Shown one piece after another: positions 43,205-53,780 of a DNA stretch of 64,000 bases. The first letter of the stretch is position 1, and each line of letters begins with the position of its first letter. The notes under the pieces were generated by a model. The model made no database searches and was not told the DNA's origin. It was given only the letters and a program-made list of their open reading frames with translations. Position numbers and translations under genes: made by a program. The DNA comes from Athripsodes cinereus (taxonomy: Eukaryota > Arthropoda > Insecta > Trichoptera > Leptoceridae), in the NCBI GenBank assembly GCA_947579605.1, contig OX388318.1, positions 11,036,001-11,100,000 on the forward strand, read 5' to 3'.

Positions 43205-43339
43205 GAGAGACTCACCTCACACCCGGATATCCCAGGAGTTGTAAATTCCGTTTTATCCGCACATTCAAATCAAAATTGTCCTCACGGGCGAGCCATTGGG
43301 AAGGCTTTAGGTGCGAGCTGGCCAAACGGGCCGTCGACA
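43205..43339 (-). other. Exon-like insert inside the SINE
   Basis: On the minus strand it reads open: RLASSHLKPSQWLARED, then NFDLNVRIKRNLQLLGYPGV. It ends at a strong splice-donor consensus (AG/GTGAGT, GT at 43214-43215). It is bounded by ATTGAA (43199-43204) and ATTTGAA (43340-43346). GC content is higher than its surroundings. The protein is unrecognised. It could be a captured host exon or a fragment of another element. Confidence 0.4.
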
Positions 43340-43362
43340 ATTTGAAAAAGGTTTTGCCCTGG

Positions 43363-43491
43363 GGCCGTAGACAAACGGCACTTTGCGATCGACTACTGGC
43401 GAACTTTTCGACAATGTACCGTGTGTTATTGTTGCGGTTATTGTCGAAAATTCGTTTGTAGTCGATCGCCAAGTACGGTTTGTCTTGGGGG
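43363..43491. mobile_element. 129-bp palindromic MITE with CCTGG target duplication
   Basis: The left end GGCCGTAGACAAACGGCA and the right end, reverse-complemented CCCCCAAGACAAACCGTA, are followed in both arms by GCGATCGACTAC. CCTGG lies on both sides (43358-43362, 43492-43496), and removing the insert restores the normal SINE text. It is a relative of 61778-61928. Confidence 0.8.
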
Positions 43492-43674
43492 CCTGGCCGG
43501 GAATTGAATCCGAGACCTCATGACACAAAGGCAAGAGCGTTACCTCTGCGCCCCATCGGTCGCCTTTACACATACTTATGTATATACTTGGTATAAGGCA
43601 GCTTTTTATTTTAGTATTTTGTGGTGGACATAATATATAGGACTATGTTATACTCATGCACATTTAATTCATAC

Positions 43675-43745
43675 ATTCATTCATACCATCACGCCATATC
43701 TAAAAATTGGGGTAGCCAGAAAATTAGTAGCATGCAAAATTTTGT
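43675..43745 (-). repeat. (TAG)n-tailed dispersed repeat, 3' scrap
   Basis: CATACCATCACGCCATATC and TTGGGGTAGCCAG are the complement of the family's 3' part. Confidence 0.45.
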
Positions 43746-44390
43746 TGAGATCCTGTTGTAACAGATTTTCTTACGAAAGTTAAATTTTCCAATTTCGCCG
43801 GGTCATGTTTTCACAATTCAGAATGATACACTTTTCTGATTTATCTATGTACGAGTATATATAAGAGTATTTGAGCATACAAACCAATCAGAAGTATAAA
43901 TTGTATAAATTTTGATTATGTTTTACGTGCATTTTATGAATCTGCAAATACCTAATAGAATCAAACAAAATAATGAAAATGTCAATCATCTCTTTTGCGT
44001 TTGAAAAGGTGGGATATTCAATTTGATCAACTTCTATAAAACAACATTAAACTTTACGTAATTCATACAATCAAATCGTGACTTATAAGATTCATTCTGC
44101 CTGTGTTTGGATAAAAGCTAATGAGTACCAACTATTTACAATTAGATATTATTATCTGTACTCTTAATCACGGAATAAATGTCACTCTATCTATTATGTC
44201 TGACTAAGTGAAACTTTTTTCAACGTGACGTAAGTCGGGTAAAACTTATTCCAAGTTATCAACCGTACAAAGATTTTTTTTTTTTATTGAACCGAATTTA
44301 TATTGCTTTTAAATTTGAACATTCGGTAGGTAGGTATAAATAATATTGATTAGCTCTACGAATGAATCAAATTATTAATTAGTATATAAA
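43746..44390. other. AT-rich stretch without a gene
   Basis: No supported feature. Confidence 0.4.
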
Positions 44391-44545
44391 GTTGTCCTGG
44401 GTCTAAGTGTTACCTACATATATAATGTATTTAGTGCATTGTGTAATATGTGTATATCGTCGCGTTAGTAGCAATAATACAAGATTCATCTTAGTTTGAG
44501 ACAAGCTCGATCTGTGTGAATTGCCTTTGTATGTTATGTTTTTAT
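44391..44545 (+). mobile_element. SINE family 1, body without tRNA head
   Basis: GTCCTGGGTCTAAGTGTTAC, TATCGTCGCGTTAGTAG, AAGATTCATCTTAGTTTGAG and AGCTCGATCTGTGTGAATTG match the body of 39612-39890. The head is missing, as expected for 5' truncation. Confidence 0.75.
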
Positions 44546-44577
44546 AAACATATTTATACCAAAAAAAAAGTTTTGGA

Positions 44578-44672
44578 AAACGGCTTGCATTTTTATAACA
44601 TGCAACTGGTCTACTGGCTACCCCACATGTGGGATATGTCGTGATGGTATAGTTGTAGTAGAAGTACCTACC
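44578..44672 (+). repeat. (TAG)n-tailed dispersed repeat, 3' half
   Basis: AACATGCAACTGGTCTACTG, GCTACCCCACATGTGGGATA and GTCGTGATGGTATAG lead to a GTAGTAGAAG tail. Confidence 0.65.
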
Positions 44673-45152
44673 TATAAAATTTTGTTTTTTTATAAATAAG
44701 TATAACTTTATTAGCATGACAACAGACTAGTCATGGCTAATAATCCGAGGTTAATTTGACTTTTTGTCAGCGCGAGTGAATATGTGTGAATCTAAATCTA
44801 GATACAAAATCAAAGTAGATATAATTAACTGAGTTTCACCTTCTAGATAATATGTAGGTTTGCAGGTAGGTATCTGTATGTCTTGTATGAATTAGTATGT
44901 ATTCCATGATATAAGGATAATTAATCACACTTTCGACTATGGTAAATTCTAATCAAACCTTCCTTTTACCTTCCACCTAATTTAACACTATCAAAGGGAT
45001 GCTTATTTTTTTTTGTTTTAACAAAAATCGATGCTAACACTTTTCATATTTTGAATTTGCTAAAGTACTTATACGTATTTTTGTGCCCAATTTAGCTAAA
45101 AAGCTTATTCCAAAAGGAGATTATAACTGTATTTGATCTATTATAGATTCAT
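44673..45152. other. Stretch without a gene
   Basis: No supported feature. Confidence 0.4.
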
Positions 45153-45160
45153 ATTGATGA

Positions 45161-45369
45161 TTCATATATCAAACTGGTCATAGAAGGGAAGATTGAAAGC
45201 CGTAGAGGGGTTGGAAAAAAGCGGCTTTCCTGACTTCAGAGCATTCGGGAGTGGACCGTGATGAGAGGTGTGGAGGAACTGTTCAGAATAGAAAATATTT
45301 CTCCTAGGTGGTCGTCAACGTCGGGGGGACCCGACAAGACACATAAAGAAGAAGAAGAAGAAGAAGAAG
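45161..45369 (+). pseudogene. Very short 5'-truncated RTE-type LINE tail
   Basis: It encodes IKLVIEGKIESRRGVGKKRL, a stop, then LQSIREWTVMRGVEELFRI and a shifted WSSTSGGPDKT. It ends in an AAGAAG tail of about 25 bp. ATTGATGA lies on both sides (45153-45160 and 45370-45377), an 8-bp target duplication. The sister copy is at 30941-31153. Confidence 0.75.
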
Positions 45370-45459
45370 ATTGATGAAGTATTTTCTACTTAAGGTGCCT
45401 AACTTACAACTTATTAACATATTTTAAACCTTTTTTTTATATTATAAAACATATGTATC

Positions 45460-45545
45460 TGGGTTTTTGTTATGAACCCAAATTCAACCTTATATACTTT
45501 TCACAACAAGCTGAAATCTTGTGCCGTGAAAGTGAATAGTGAAAA
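45460..45545 (-). repeat. SINE family 3, 3' part
   Basis: TCTGGGTTTTTGTTATGAAC, ATACTTTTCACAACAAGC and TCTTGTGCCGTGAAAG match 53605-53700. Confidence 0.55.
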
Positions 45546-46194
45546 GAAAAAAACCTAGTGAATAGATTCTAAGTTATTAATGTTTCAAATTTTGTTTAAA
45601 GATCTTGGATTGCAAGTAGGTCAACAATAAGTTCAACTTGTTTAGGTACCTACTGTGACTTTTGTGATTTCTTACTATTACAGTGTTGTTATATAAAAAA
45701 GAATATGTTTTCTTCTATATTCGAAATCAAGACTGTTTCGATGAAGATAATTCTTCTCTAGCCTACATCCCTTCAGAAGTATCTAGGTACCTATTACAAT
45801 GAATAGTATTCCATAGTATTTATACTTATAAATCCAAATTTAACACGAAGGCATTAACAGGTAGCTTTGCTATGTATACTGTGAAATATCTACGTACCTG
45901 CTCTATATTACTAAGATAGATGTAGATACGTTTGGCTTTCAGAGCAACATTCCATAGAGGGATAATTAAAACAAGCCGAATTGTATAGGGCCAAATTGAC
46001 TATGCAAAGTTTGTGAATATTAGCTAAAGTAGCAACTTGCGTAGTAAGCTCAGGGGATTGCAGGGACGAATTTTGATAATATTTATAAAGTTTCATTATC
46101 GATATCCATCGTTCTGCATGTCTTGTTTTTCATTAGAACCATATGTTAATACATTTATTATTTTTGCACACTAAAATTATACAAAGGTCATCAT
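45546..46194. other. Stretch without a gene
   Basis: No supported feature. Confidence 0.4.
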
Positions 46195-46245
46195 CAAATA
46201 ATGACCTGATAAGTCGAAAGACGTCTCTCTCGTGATCAATAATGT
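46195..46245. repeat. Core fragment of the AAAGACGTCTCTCTCG MITE
   Basis: ATAATGACCTGATAAGTCG then AAAGACGTCTCTCTCG; nearly the same as the core at about 42440-42475. Confidence 0.6.
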
Positions 46246-46387
46246 TCCTAAGGAATACATTACTTTACATTAGACTTTTTGTCTGTAAAGATGACGTGTT
46301 TTGAACTTACCATATGAATGTAATGTAAGTCTTATAAGGGTTAACAAAACAAAAAGTATTGAAGACTCATTACTTATTTACTATCTT

Positions 46388-46470
46388 AGTACCCAAAATA
46401 CAAGATTCATATCTTAGTTTTGGACTAGCTCGGTCTGTGTGAATTGTCTATACGTGTTATGTTATGTTAT
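46388..46470 (+). repeat. SINE family 1, last 80 bp
   Basis: AGTACCCAAAATACAAGATT and TGGACTAGCTCGGTCTGTG, then a TGTTATGTTATGTTATT tail. Confidence 0.7.
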
Positions 46471-46539
46471 TAAAAACTCGTAATTACTATTGTTTGAAAT
46501 AAGTATCATAAAATTTGACACCGGTGCATGTCATCTAGT

Positions 46540-46660
46540 ATGGCACCGATTCTGAATTTCTTATGTTTGTTTTGGCACGTCAATGACAAATTTCATGTTT
46601 ATTACATACAGTTAGTCTGCTGGTTTCCCCATTCGTGGAATATGGCGTGGTGGTCTAGAA
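46540..46660 (+). repeat. (TAG)n-tailed dispersed repeat, partial
   Basis: CGATTCTGAATTTCTTATG, GTTTTGGCACGTCAATGAC and GTCTGCTGGTTTCCCCATTC, then GGCGTGGTGGTCTAG. Confidence 0.55.
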
Positions 46661-47253
46661 ATAGATAGATATATATGTAAGTACCTAATTGAATATTTAT
46701 GGAGAATTCGGTTCTGAAAATTAATAATTGCGTGCATGTGTGAATATGGAGAAAGGCTAAATTTGAAGAATTTATCTTGAATATTAGTAAAAGTACGTAT
46801 GTAAGTAATAATAGTATAAACATTATACAGTGTACATAATATATAAATATGTAGATACATAAGCTCTTGTTGACTGATTAATCATATAACCAATTTCCTT
46901 AGGAAATATGAAATAATAATAGTCCTATAATAGACTAAGCAAAACTAGAACATTCTCGCAATGACTAGGTAAGTATATCTTTTATTTAAATTACCTAGAG
47001 ATGTTGCTATAAATCTTGTTTCTATTAAGTAGAAAATAATTGCATACGAACAACTAAAGAAATAAAGTAACTATAATATATCGAAATAGTAAGAAATAAT
47101 ATGTGTGTAAACTAATTAATTATTTTTGGACGTCTGTAAAAATTGAGTAGCTTAAAAATCAATTAACTTAAAAGAAATCATGTCTTACATCATTCGTTCG
47201 CCTCTATTTAGCTTTTCATACAAGGTGATAAAAATAAACGAAGATATACCTAC
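46661..47253. other. AT-rich stretch without a gene
   Basis: No supported feature. Confidence 0.4.
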
Positions 47254-47261
47254 ATATAATT

Positions 47262-47429
47262 TTAGTGTCGCGGTGTGGGGAGGCGGCAGATATTCTGGCT
47301 AAGAAATATCCGAGAGTGGACCGGAGTTCAGATGGTGGAAGAGCTGTTCCGACTAATACAAGACAGACAAGCGTACGCCAGGGTGATAGCCGACTTCAGG
47401 AGGACCTGACATCGCACTTTAAGAAGAAG
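47262..47429 (+). pseudogene. 168-bp RTE-type LINE tail with 8-bp target duplication
   Basis: The frame 47269-47409 is fully open: RGVGRRQIFWLRNIREWTG, then VEELFRLIQDRQAYARVIAD and FRRT, a stop, and a short AAGAAGAAG tail. ATATAATT flanks both sides (47254-47261, 47430-47437). It is the least decayed of the four copies of this family tail in the window. It is far too short to be functional. Confidence 0.8.
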
Positions 47430-47437
47430 ATATAATT

Positions 47438-48118
47438 ATAATCTTAAGGAAATGTTCTAGCGATGGTTTTCAAAATTATAGTTAACAATTAATTGCTGGT
47501 TTTAATAATTCATCTTTCTATCCATTAGTTTATTATATTACAGATTTTAAGTAATAGGTAAAAATGAAATGACATATTATTGAAATCGACCGTAATTAAA
47601 CAATCATCAAAATTCAAACAGAATTAATAAAGACCGTAAAGGCTTAAAATTTTACAGAATAAATAACATTTAAGTAGGTACACGAATAAATTTCAATAAG
47701 TATAATGTTTTATAGGTAGGTAGGTATAACATCAAAAATGAAGGTAATTATCTCAAAATGTACGAATGCTTAAAGAGCAATATTATATAGCAGTGAACAT
47801 TAACTTAATAAAAACATTAAATCAAAGATTAATAACTACCTACCTATCAAACCAATTAGTATATTAGTATTTGGTTTTCAAATTAATATCTCCTTATATT
47901 GATATTAATTCAGTGTATTAGTCTGCATATTACTAGAAGATATGTATACATAGGTAAGAAGGTATCTATTAATTAATATCATTTTAAAGGGGATTATATC
48001 AAATACGTCAATAATAGATAAAGGGAGATATAAAGGGTAATAGAATACTTACCTACCTTACCTCTATTGATGCTGAGTTTTAGTTCTTGATAAGTTAATA
48101 TTATACTACATATATGTA
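47438..48118. other. AT-rich stretch without a gene
   Basis: No supported feature. Confidence 0.4.
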
Positions 48119-48126
48119 TTATGTAA

Positions 48127-48509
48127 TAGTGATGTAACGAATATTCGTATTCGCATTCGAATTCGCGAATATTCGCATGTTTCAAAGTATTCGCATTCGC
48201 ATTCGTATTCGCAAAAATATATGCGAATGTTTTGCGAATATTATTTCGGTAATAAAGTATCGGATATTCGGTAAAAGTACCGGATACTTACCCAGTATAT
48301 TGTAGAAAAAGGTACTGCAAGAAAATATTCTTTAAGAAAACCGAGGAGTTTTGAAATATTTTAAATTCCTATACCATTTTGAAAATTCGGCGACGGGGGG
48401 GGGGGGGTAGAAATTTTAATGATTGAGCAATATTGTAGAAATCTAAGCAAGTCAATATTCGCTATTCGCATTCGCGAATATCCAAAATCACACATTCGTT
48501 ACATCACTA
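48127..48509. mobile_element. hAT-like non-autonomous transposon, 383 bp
   Basis: TIRs are TAGTGATGTAACGAAT at both ends, inverted. Inside each TIR is a cluster of ATTCGCATTCG words (subterminal repeats). The flanks TTATGTAA (48119-48126) and ATATGTAA (48510-48517) match at 7 of 8 positions, fitting a hAT 8-bp duplication. A run of 13-14 G lies near 48396-48408. There is no transposase. Confidence 0.78.
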
Positions 48510-48517
48510 ATATGTAA

Positions 48518-48931
48518 TGGTTGCTTGTATTATTATGAATATACAGATCTTTTAGATTTTTGGCAATCAAACTTGTATTTTAGTAGGTATTATCTATATC
48601 TAGATTAAATATTAAGAATATTAAAAAAAAATGATAATAATATGATGCATAATTTTAACAGTAAGAGAGTGTTTTGGATCCATAATTAAAATTTAAATTT
48701 TGTGGTTGATAATGATAGAATCCCTGTAAAACGTGGTTGTGTCTAGTCAAATATTTTTAACGAACTAGATGTAGGTAGGTGCTTATTGATCCCAAAATAA
48801 ATTGCATATATTTTATTTTCATGTTCGATGCATACATCTAGGTATTCATCTTTTAATATATACGTGCGTTGCTGGCTACGTCAAATACGATTACTATCAT
48901 GTTTTTCATGAAAATATATAACTGACATAAA
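48518..48931. other. Stretch without a gene
   Basis: No supported feature. Confidence 0.4.
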
Positions 48932-49205
48932 TAAATAAATAATAAATAAATAAATAAAACTTTATTGGCATCAATATATACTGTGTACAAGTTATTGTTC
49001 CAATAAATTACCAAAAGGCGGGCTTATCGCATATGCGATTTCCTCCAGCCAACCCGAAAAAATAAAATAATAAATAAATAAAAATAAAACAATAGAAAAT
49101 ACATATAGATAAAAGTATATAAAAACAAACCCCATACAAGATGCTACAAAAAAAAACTACAAATGAAATATATAATATAAATAAGATAAAATATAAAAAG
49201 CACAC
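48932..49205 (-). mobile_element. 3' end of a CR1/L2-type LINE (third copy)
   Basis: AATAAATAAATAAATAAAAC is followed by the conserved hairpin (CTTATCGCATATGCGATTTC) and CCAGCCAACCCG, matching the 3' UTR at 12656-12800. It is UTR only. Confidence 0.7.
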
Positions 49206-49706
49206 CATATAACAAGAATAGGAAGGGAAATGTTATTTTTAATTAGTATTTTTATCATTATATACAATAAGACGATTCTTGCAAGGATCATTAAAGCTGA
49301 AGACCATTCTGATCCCAGAAGACAATAACTTAACGATGAATTCAATTTAAAATCCAGATGACACAACTACAATATAGTACTTACTACTTACTACTACAAT
49401 ATAGTTATTCTCAATTTTCCCTATAAATCCCGCGAATTTCACTTCAAGATATCAAAATCTCTACGCAAATTATTATATATTTGAACAGTCCTTTCATCTA
49501 AGAACTCCGCTAGTGTATTTCTCCTGCTTTAAGGATGGTAAAAATAGTTCGGCAAGAACGTCCATAAATATGAATTGAGAACATATATATTGACATATTC
49601 CCGTGTTATTGTATAACACAATTATTATGATACCTACCTACCGTTGAGCAGTTTAAAAAAATAACCGGTACAGAATACAACACGGATATGTTCCAATGTA
49701 CATATT
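49206..49706. other. Stretch without a gene
   Basis: No supported feature. Confidence 0.4.
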
Positions 49707-49965
49707 ATATCCCGTGGAGCACCCGGTAAAGAATTGGTCTCCCACTCTTCTCCATTAGTTTTCAAGTGTCCTGTAAAAGGCAGGTGTTCGAAAAATAAGA
49801 CATTTTACATCTTAAATTCGGCGATGAGGTTTGCTACCCATCCTGAATGTCTTGATTTTATATTGGCACGGAGAAGACAGCTTGCATGTTTTATATGCAG
49901 CTGGTCTGCTGGCTACCCCACTTGTGGTATATGCCGTGATGGTATAGTAGTAGTAGTAGATAGTA
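49707..49965 (+). mobile_element. (TAG)n-tailed dispersed repeat, full copy (reference)
   Basis: Order: ATCCCGTGGAGCACCCGGTA, GAATTGGTCTCCCACTCTTC, GTGTCCTGTAAAAGGCAGGT, GGCGATGAGGTTTGCTACCC, TTGGCACGGAGAAGACAGC, GCAGCTGGTCTGCTGGCTAC, CCGTGATGGTATAG, then TAGTAGTAGTAG. About a dozen relatives occur in the window in both orientations. It has no coding frame above noise and no clear tRNA head. It is probably a SINE-like retroposon mobilised by an unknown LINE. Confidence 0.75.
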
Positions 49966-52017
49966 GATCTTCTAATAAAGTGCCCTCAAAATCTTCTATG
50001 TATTTTTTCTATCATCAAAATATATGATACCAATGTGTCTTCGGATAGACACCAGATAATCGAGCCTCACTCCAGAATAGTTTGAATCAGTGAATTGTAG
50101 AAAATGAAGTTATACAATTTTGAAATCCGTGTCTTATAATAAGTACGTTCCTAATAACAATATTCCCGTAAGGGGACTGTGTTCAATCTCAACTTGTCAG
50201 ATTTAGAGAACTCCATTTTCAACTAATTGTTATGAAACATATTTTCGTCATTTCCTAAAAGCCGAGATGAAAATATATTCAGACATATTACGTATTATTC
50301 TTCAGGGCAATAAAGGTACAAATTAGTTACAGTAATAGATTTTCCCAATTAAAATTTTAGCTATTCACCTTCCGGGTTATTTGTAAATTTTAACTAAAAT
50401 ATTCAACCCCGGGTTTTAATAATACTTGGGTAGATACAATTACCTAGGTACCTATATACCTACGGTACATAAGAACTTTACGCATATTTTGTTAAAGACA
50501 TTTGGAAACTTTCAAATAGAAATCTTACACATATTTCAAATCGTCAAAGTTAGTTATTACTAAGAATTTTATATAAGTACATAAGTATGCATACAAATAA
50601 ATTATGTGAACCTCGATCTGAGGGGGATTTTGGCGTATTTTCGAATATTATGTATAGACCTATTTTGTCGAGAAAGTAAAAGGTTGCTGAAAATACTATG
50701 ATATACCTAAAAATTTAATAATTTTAAATTGAATTTGCTAATTGTGATAATTTGTTATTGCTTCTGTCTTAGGTATATTAATTAATTTTTAAAAAGTTTT
50801 ATTGAATTATTATGTACCATATTGTTTTATAATTATGTATTGTTCTTTTTTTCATGGTTGTCTTGTTTATATTTGCTTTTTATGTCTGTCATGTATTTCT
50901 TATCATTATATTTTCTACATGTAAAAGGCTCACGCCGTATGTTGTAATAAATAAATACCTAATATATAGAATATATTATAAGTACCGGATACAAACACTG
51001 ATCAGTCGTAAACGAGTAGATGGCCTTTTGATAATTAATAAATTCATGTAGGTTTTTGAAATTCATTTTATTAATTTTAATATTCTAAATATTAAAAACT
51101 TGGTTGCACTTCAATAAGACTTCAAACATTCATCATAATGTTCTTAATTTATTTATGTACGCAACCATCATAACACTTTTCAAGAGCAGGGGAGCAATAG
51201 GACCAACTGCATATATGTACCTAAAAATATTTGGATTGTCAACTTCACTTCATTTGGTAGTTCGCCAGGTAAGTCTGAAATCTGAAATCTCAATTTTGTA
51301 TCATCAACCGTATTGACAATGCAATACTTCCAAGTATTCAATTTCCATACGTAACCTTGTATTCGAGTGAATTGGAATAAAAAACGTAAAATAGTTCAAA
51401 TCATCTTTTCAGAGCTACAGAAAAAAAGTAATTAAGGATGAAAGACATCAGCTGTTTTTTTTATAAAAATAAGAATATAATACATTATTGAATGTCAAGT
51501 AATAAAAAAGCAATAAAAGTTCGCACTTACGGAGTTGTTATTTGTTAACCTTATAAAATCCAACACCGCATTTCCCGATGTTATTAACGATTGCAATCGA
51601 TTCATTGTTTTGCCGATGAAAGTGTTATTATAACTAACGTCGAAGGCAGGTATAAAAATGTTTTTATTATAATCATATTTTTATTATTACTTAGGTATAA
51701 GTAAAACCTTTATAAATTCAATTCACAATTTAGTGTTTAAATATTATTATTATTATTTCAGAAACATTTTGTTTTAACTTCAATAAAGTTGTATCGCTAT
51801 AATACTTTCATAAAATAATCAAAGAAGTAAAAACTTTAGAGGTTTCCCCAATACAAAAGCTTTTTTACGCGTTTATTTAGTATCAACGTTAAAAATGAAT
51901 GAAAATGTTGTTTTTAAAGTAGATTATGCTGGCGTTTGATAATCTGATAGCAAAGTCTTGAATACCAGCATCGTAATTTCGTGATTCGAACTTTTTTACT
52001 TTTTCAAAACTAATTTA
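49966..52017. other. 2-kb AT-rich stretch without a gene
   Basis: No coding, TIR or tRNA-like feature is supported. Confidence 0.4.
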
Positions 52018-52200
52018 CCATATCCCACAAATGGCGTAACCATTAGGATATACGTTATAAACATGCAACTTGTCCTCTCCATGTCAATAAATAAAATAAA
52101 ATAATCAGGATGGTTCGTTACTAAATCTTCATAGTTTAATTAAAGGTGTATGTTTAACATGACACTCGAAAACTTGTGTTGATCATGTCTCTTATAGGAT
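52018..52200 (-). repeat. (TAG)n-tailed dispersed repeat, diverged
   Basis: CCATATCCCACAAATGGCG, AACATGCAACTTGTCCTCTC and ATGACACTCGAAAACTTG are the complement of the family words. Confidence 0.55.
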
Positions 52201-52321
52201 TCTTGAAAACTTACTGAAAAGATTAAGAGACTGTTTCTTTGCCTGAAACTACATGAAACATAATGATGTTCCTACATTTTTTAGAATTTGATCTTAATTC
52301 ATGAATTCTTTGAGATTTACA

Positions 52322-52400
52322 ATGTCCTTGAAAGACGAAAGACGTCTCCTTAAAAAAAAAATGTAATATAATAAACATTTGTTTTTATTTTCAAGCAGAT
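52322..52400. repeat. Half of an AAAGACGTCTCTCTCG-family MITE
   Basis: ACAATGTCCTTGAAAGACG, GAAAGACGTCTCC and TGTAATATAATAAACATTTG match a right arm. Confidence 0.5.
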
Positions 52401-53604
52401 CTAAATATACCTATTCTTATTAGATTTCAGACAGTCAAATTTCAAAACACTGTGAATACGCATAAATAAACAAATATTAATGATAAATAAATCAACCAAG
52501 GTATTAAAATAATGTGGCATGTACATTTTTTATAATATATATTGTGCCAAATTCACTGAAAATTGGGTGATTAACATGAGGTGGAAGTAATTAAAGTGAT
52601 ACTTAGAAATCTATTTATTAACTATTATGTACACATAGCTGGTTCTACCGAAAAAGTGATAATATTTTTTAGAGAATAGTTGATCTATACGCAATATCAG
52701 TCTAGAGTCTAGACGAAAAATATTCAATATACCTACCATATGTAATTTATTTTTATACATAACACACTATGACTCGCTTGGGCAACTATTCTTTCACTGT
52801 GTTGCTACTTTTTATGATTGTTGCAAACCTTCAAAACAATCTACTATAAAAACTGACCAAGATTATATGACCACTTAAGATTTTTTTTAAGGAAACGTCA
52901 ATTTTAATCAAGGTTTCACTTAGTTTTCGAGCATTCCGTAAATAGTAAAAATTCGACAACTGGTTCGCTGGTTATCCCAACTGTGGGTAATGTATGTACT
53001 TGTCTATAAAATAAAATTAGTCAACTGGATGAAAGTTTGTTTTTAATCCATGTCATCGTCTAAGAAAATAATCGCATATCATTAAGTGTTAATATTATGC
53101 TTATCTGATATGTTCTAAAATTATCAGTCAAACAGAATAAGAATATTATTATATTTGTTGACCTTATTCCAAAGTACAAAAAAAAACTTTAAATTGTTTG
53201 TTTGAAACTATTACGTACAGAAATATCACTTAACGATCTTCTCATTCGGTTTTCAAGCGGTTGGATGTGTAACGGTCGAAGCGTCCTATCGAGTTTGTAA
53301 ATATAAATCATGATAACTATTATCTATGGGTACCTACGCGAAGTTTCAAAGATATATATACCTATGTAAAAGACACCAACCTATATCGTATAGACTAAAA
53401 GCATCTCATCGTCATCATCATCATCTTCATCGTCCTAAACACTTCTCTCGAGAGCACAAGGCAGAAACCAGCCTCCTCAATTCAGAGCGTCTTTCATTCC
53501 CTGTGCTCTGATGTCGTTGTCATAGCAACCGTGTATTGTGAAAAAACATCTAAATAAATTTAATTAAAAAGAAATTGTACGTGTGATATTATTTTACTTT
53601 TCAA
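52401..53604. other. Stretch without a gene; CATCAT microsatellite
   Basis: A dispersed-repeat scrap is at 52925-53000 (GTTCGCTGGTTATCCCAACT). A CATCATCAT tract is near 53410. GGCAGAAACCAGCCTCCTCA near 53461 is shared with 37410. Confidence 0.4.
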
Positions 53605-53780
53605 AAAGATATATCTGGGTTTTTGTAACAAACCCAAATACATCCTTATACACCTTTCACAGTAAGCTACTAAAAGCTTGTGTCGTGAAAGGGGAGTTTG
53701 CCGGCACCTGGTATCGAACCACGGACCCCATGTTCACGAGGCCGAGACTCTACCTCCAGACTACCGACGAACTCCTCTTA
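53605..53780 (-). mobile_element. tRNA-derived SINE, family 3
   Basis: On the minus strand it starts GAGGAGTTCGTCGGTAGTCT, then GGAGGTAGAGTCTCGG (A-box region) and CCGTGGTTCGATACCAGGTG (B box). The 3' body has TTCACGACACAAGC and GGTGTATAAGGATGT. Confidence 0.8.

Larger units (their letters stand above)
43048..43563 (-). mobile_element. Family 1 SINE interrupted by two nested insertions
   Basis: The outer parts (ACAATTCACACAGATCGAGC at the left, CGGGAATTGAATCCGAGACC and GCAAGAGCGTTACCTC at the right) are a minus-strand SINE like 34581-34822. The SINE body is split at two places by foreign DNA (43205-43339 and 43363-43491). Confidence 0.8.

Noticed and set aside
48160..48240. Tandem-repeat array or CRISPR-like array of ATTCGCATTCG
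   Set aside because: The words are irregular, lack unique spacers and lie inside the terminal regions of a hAT-like element.
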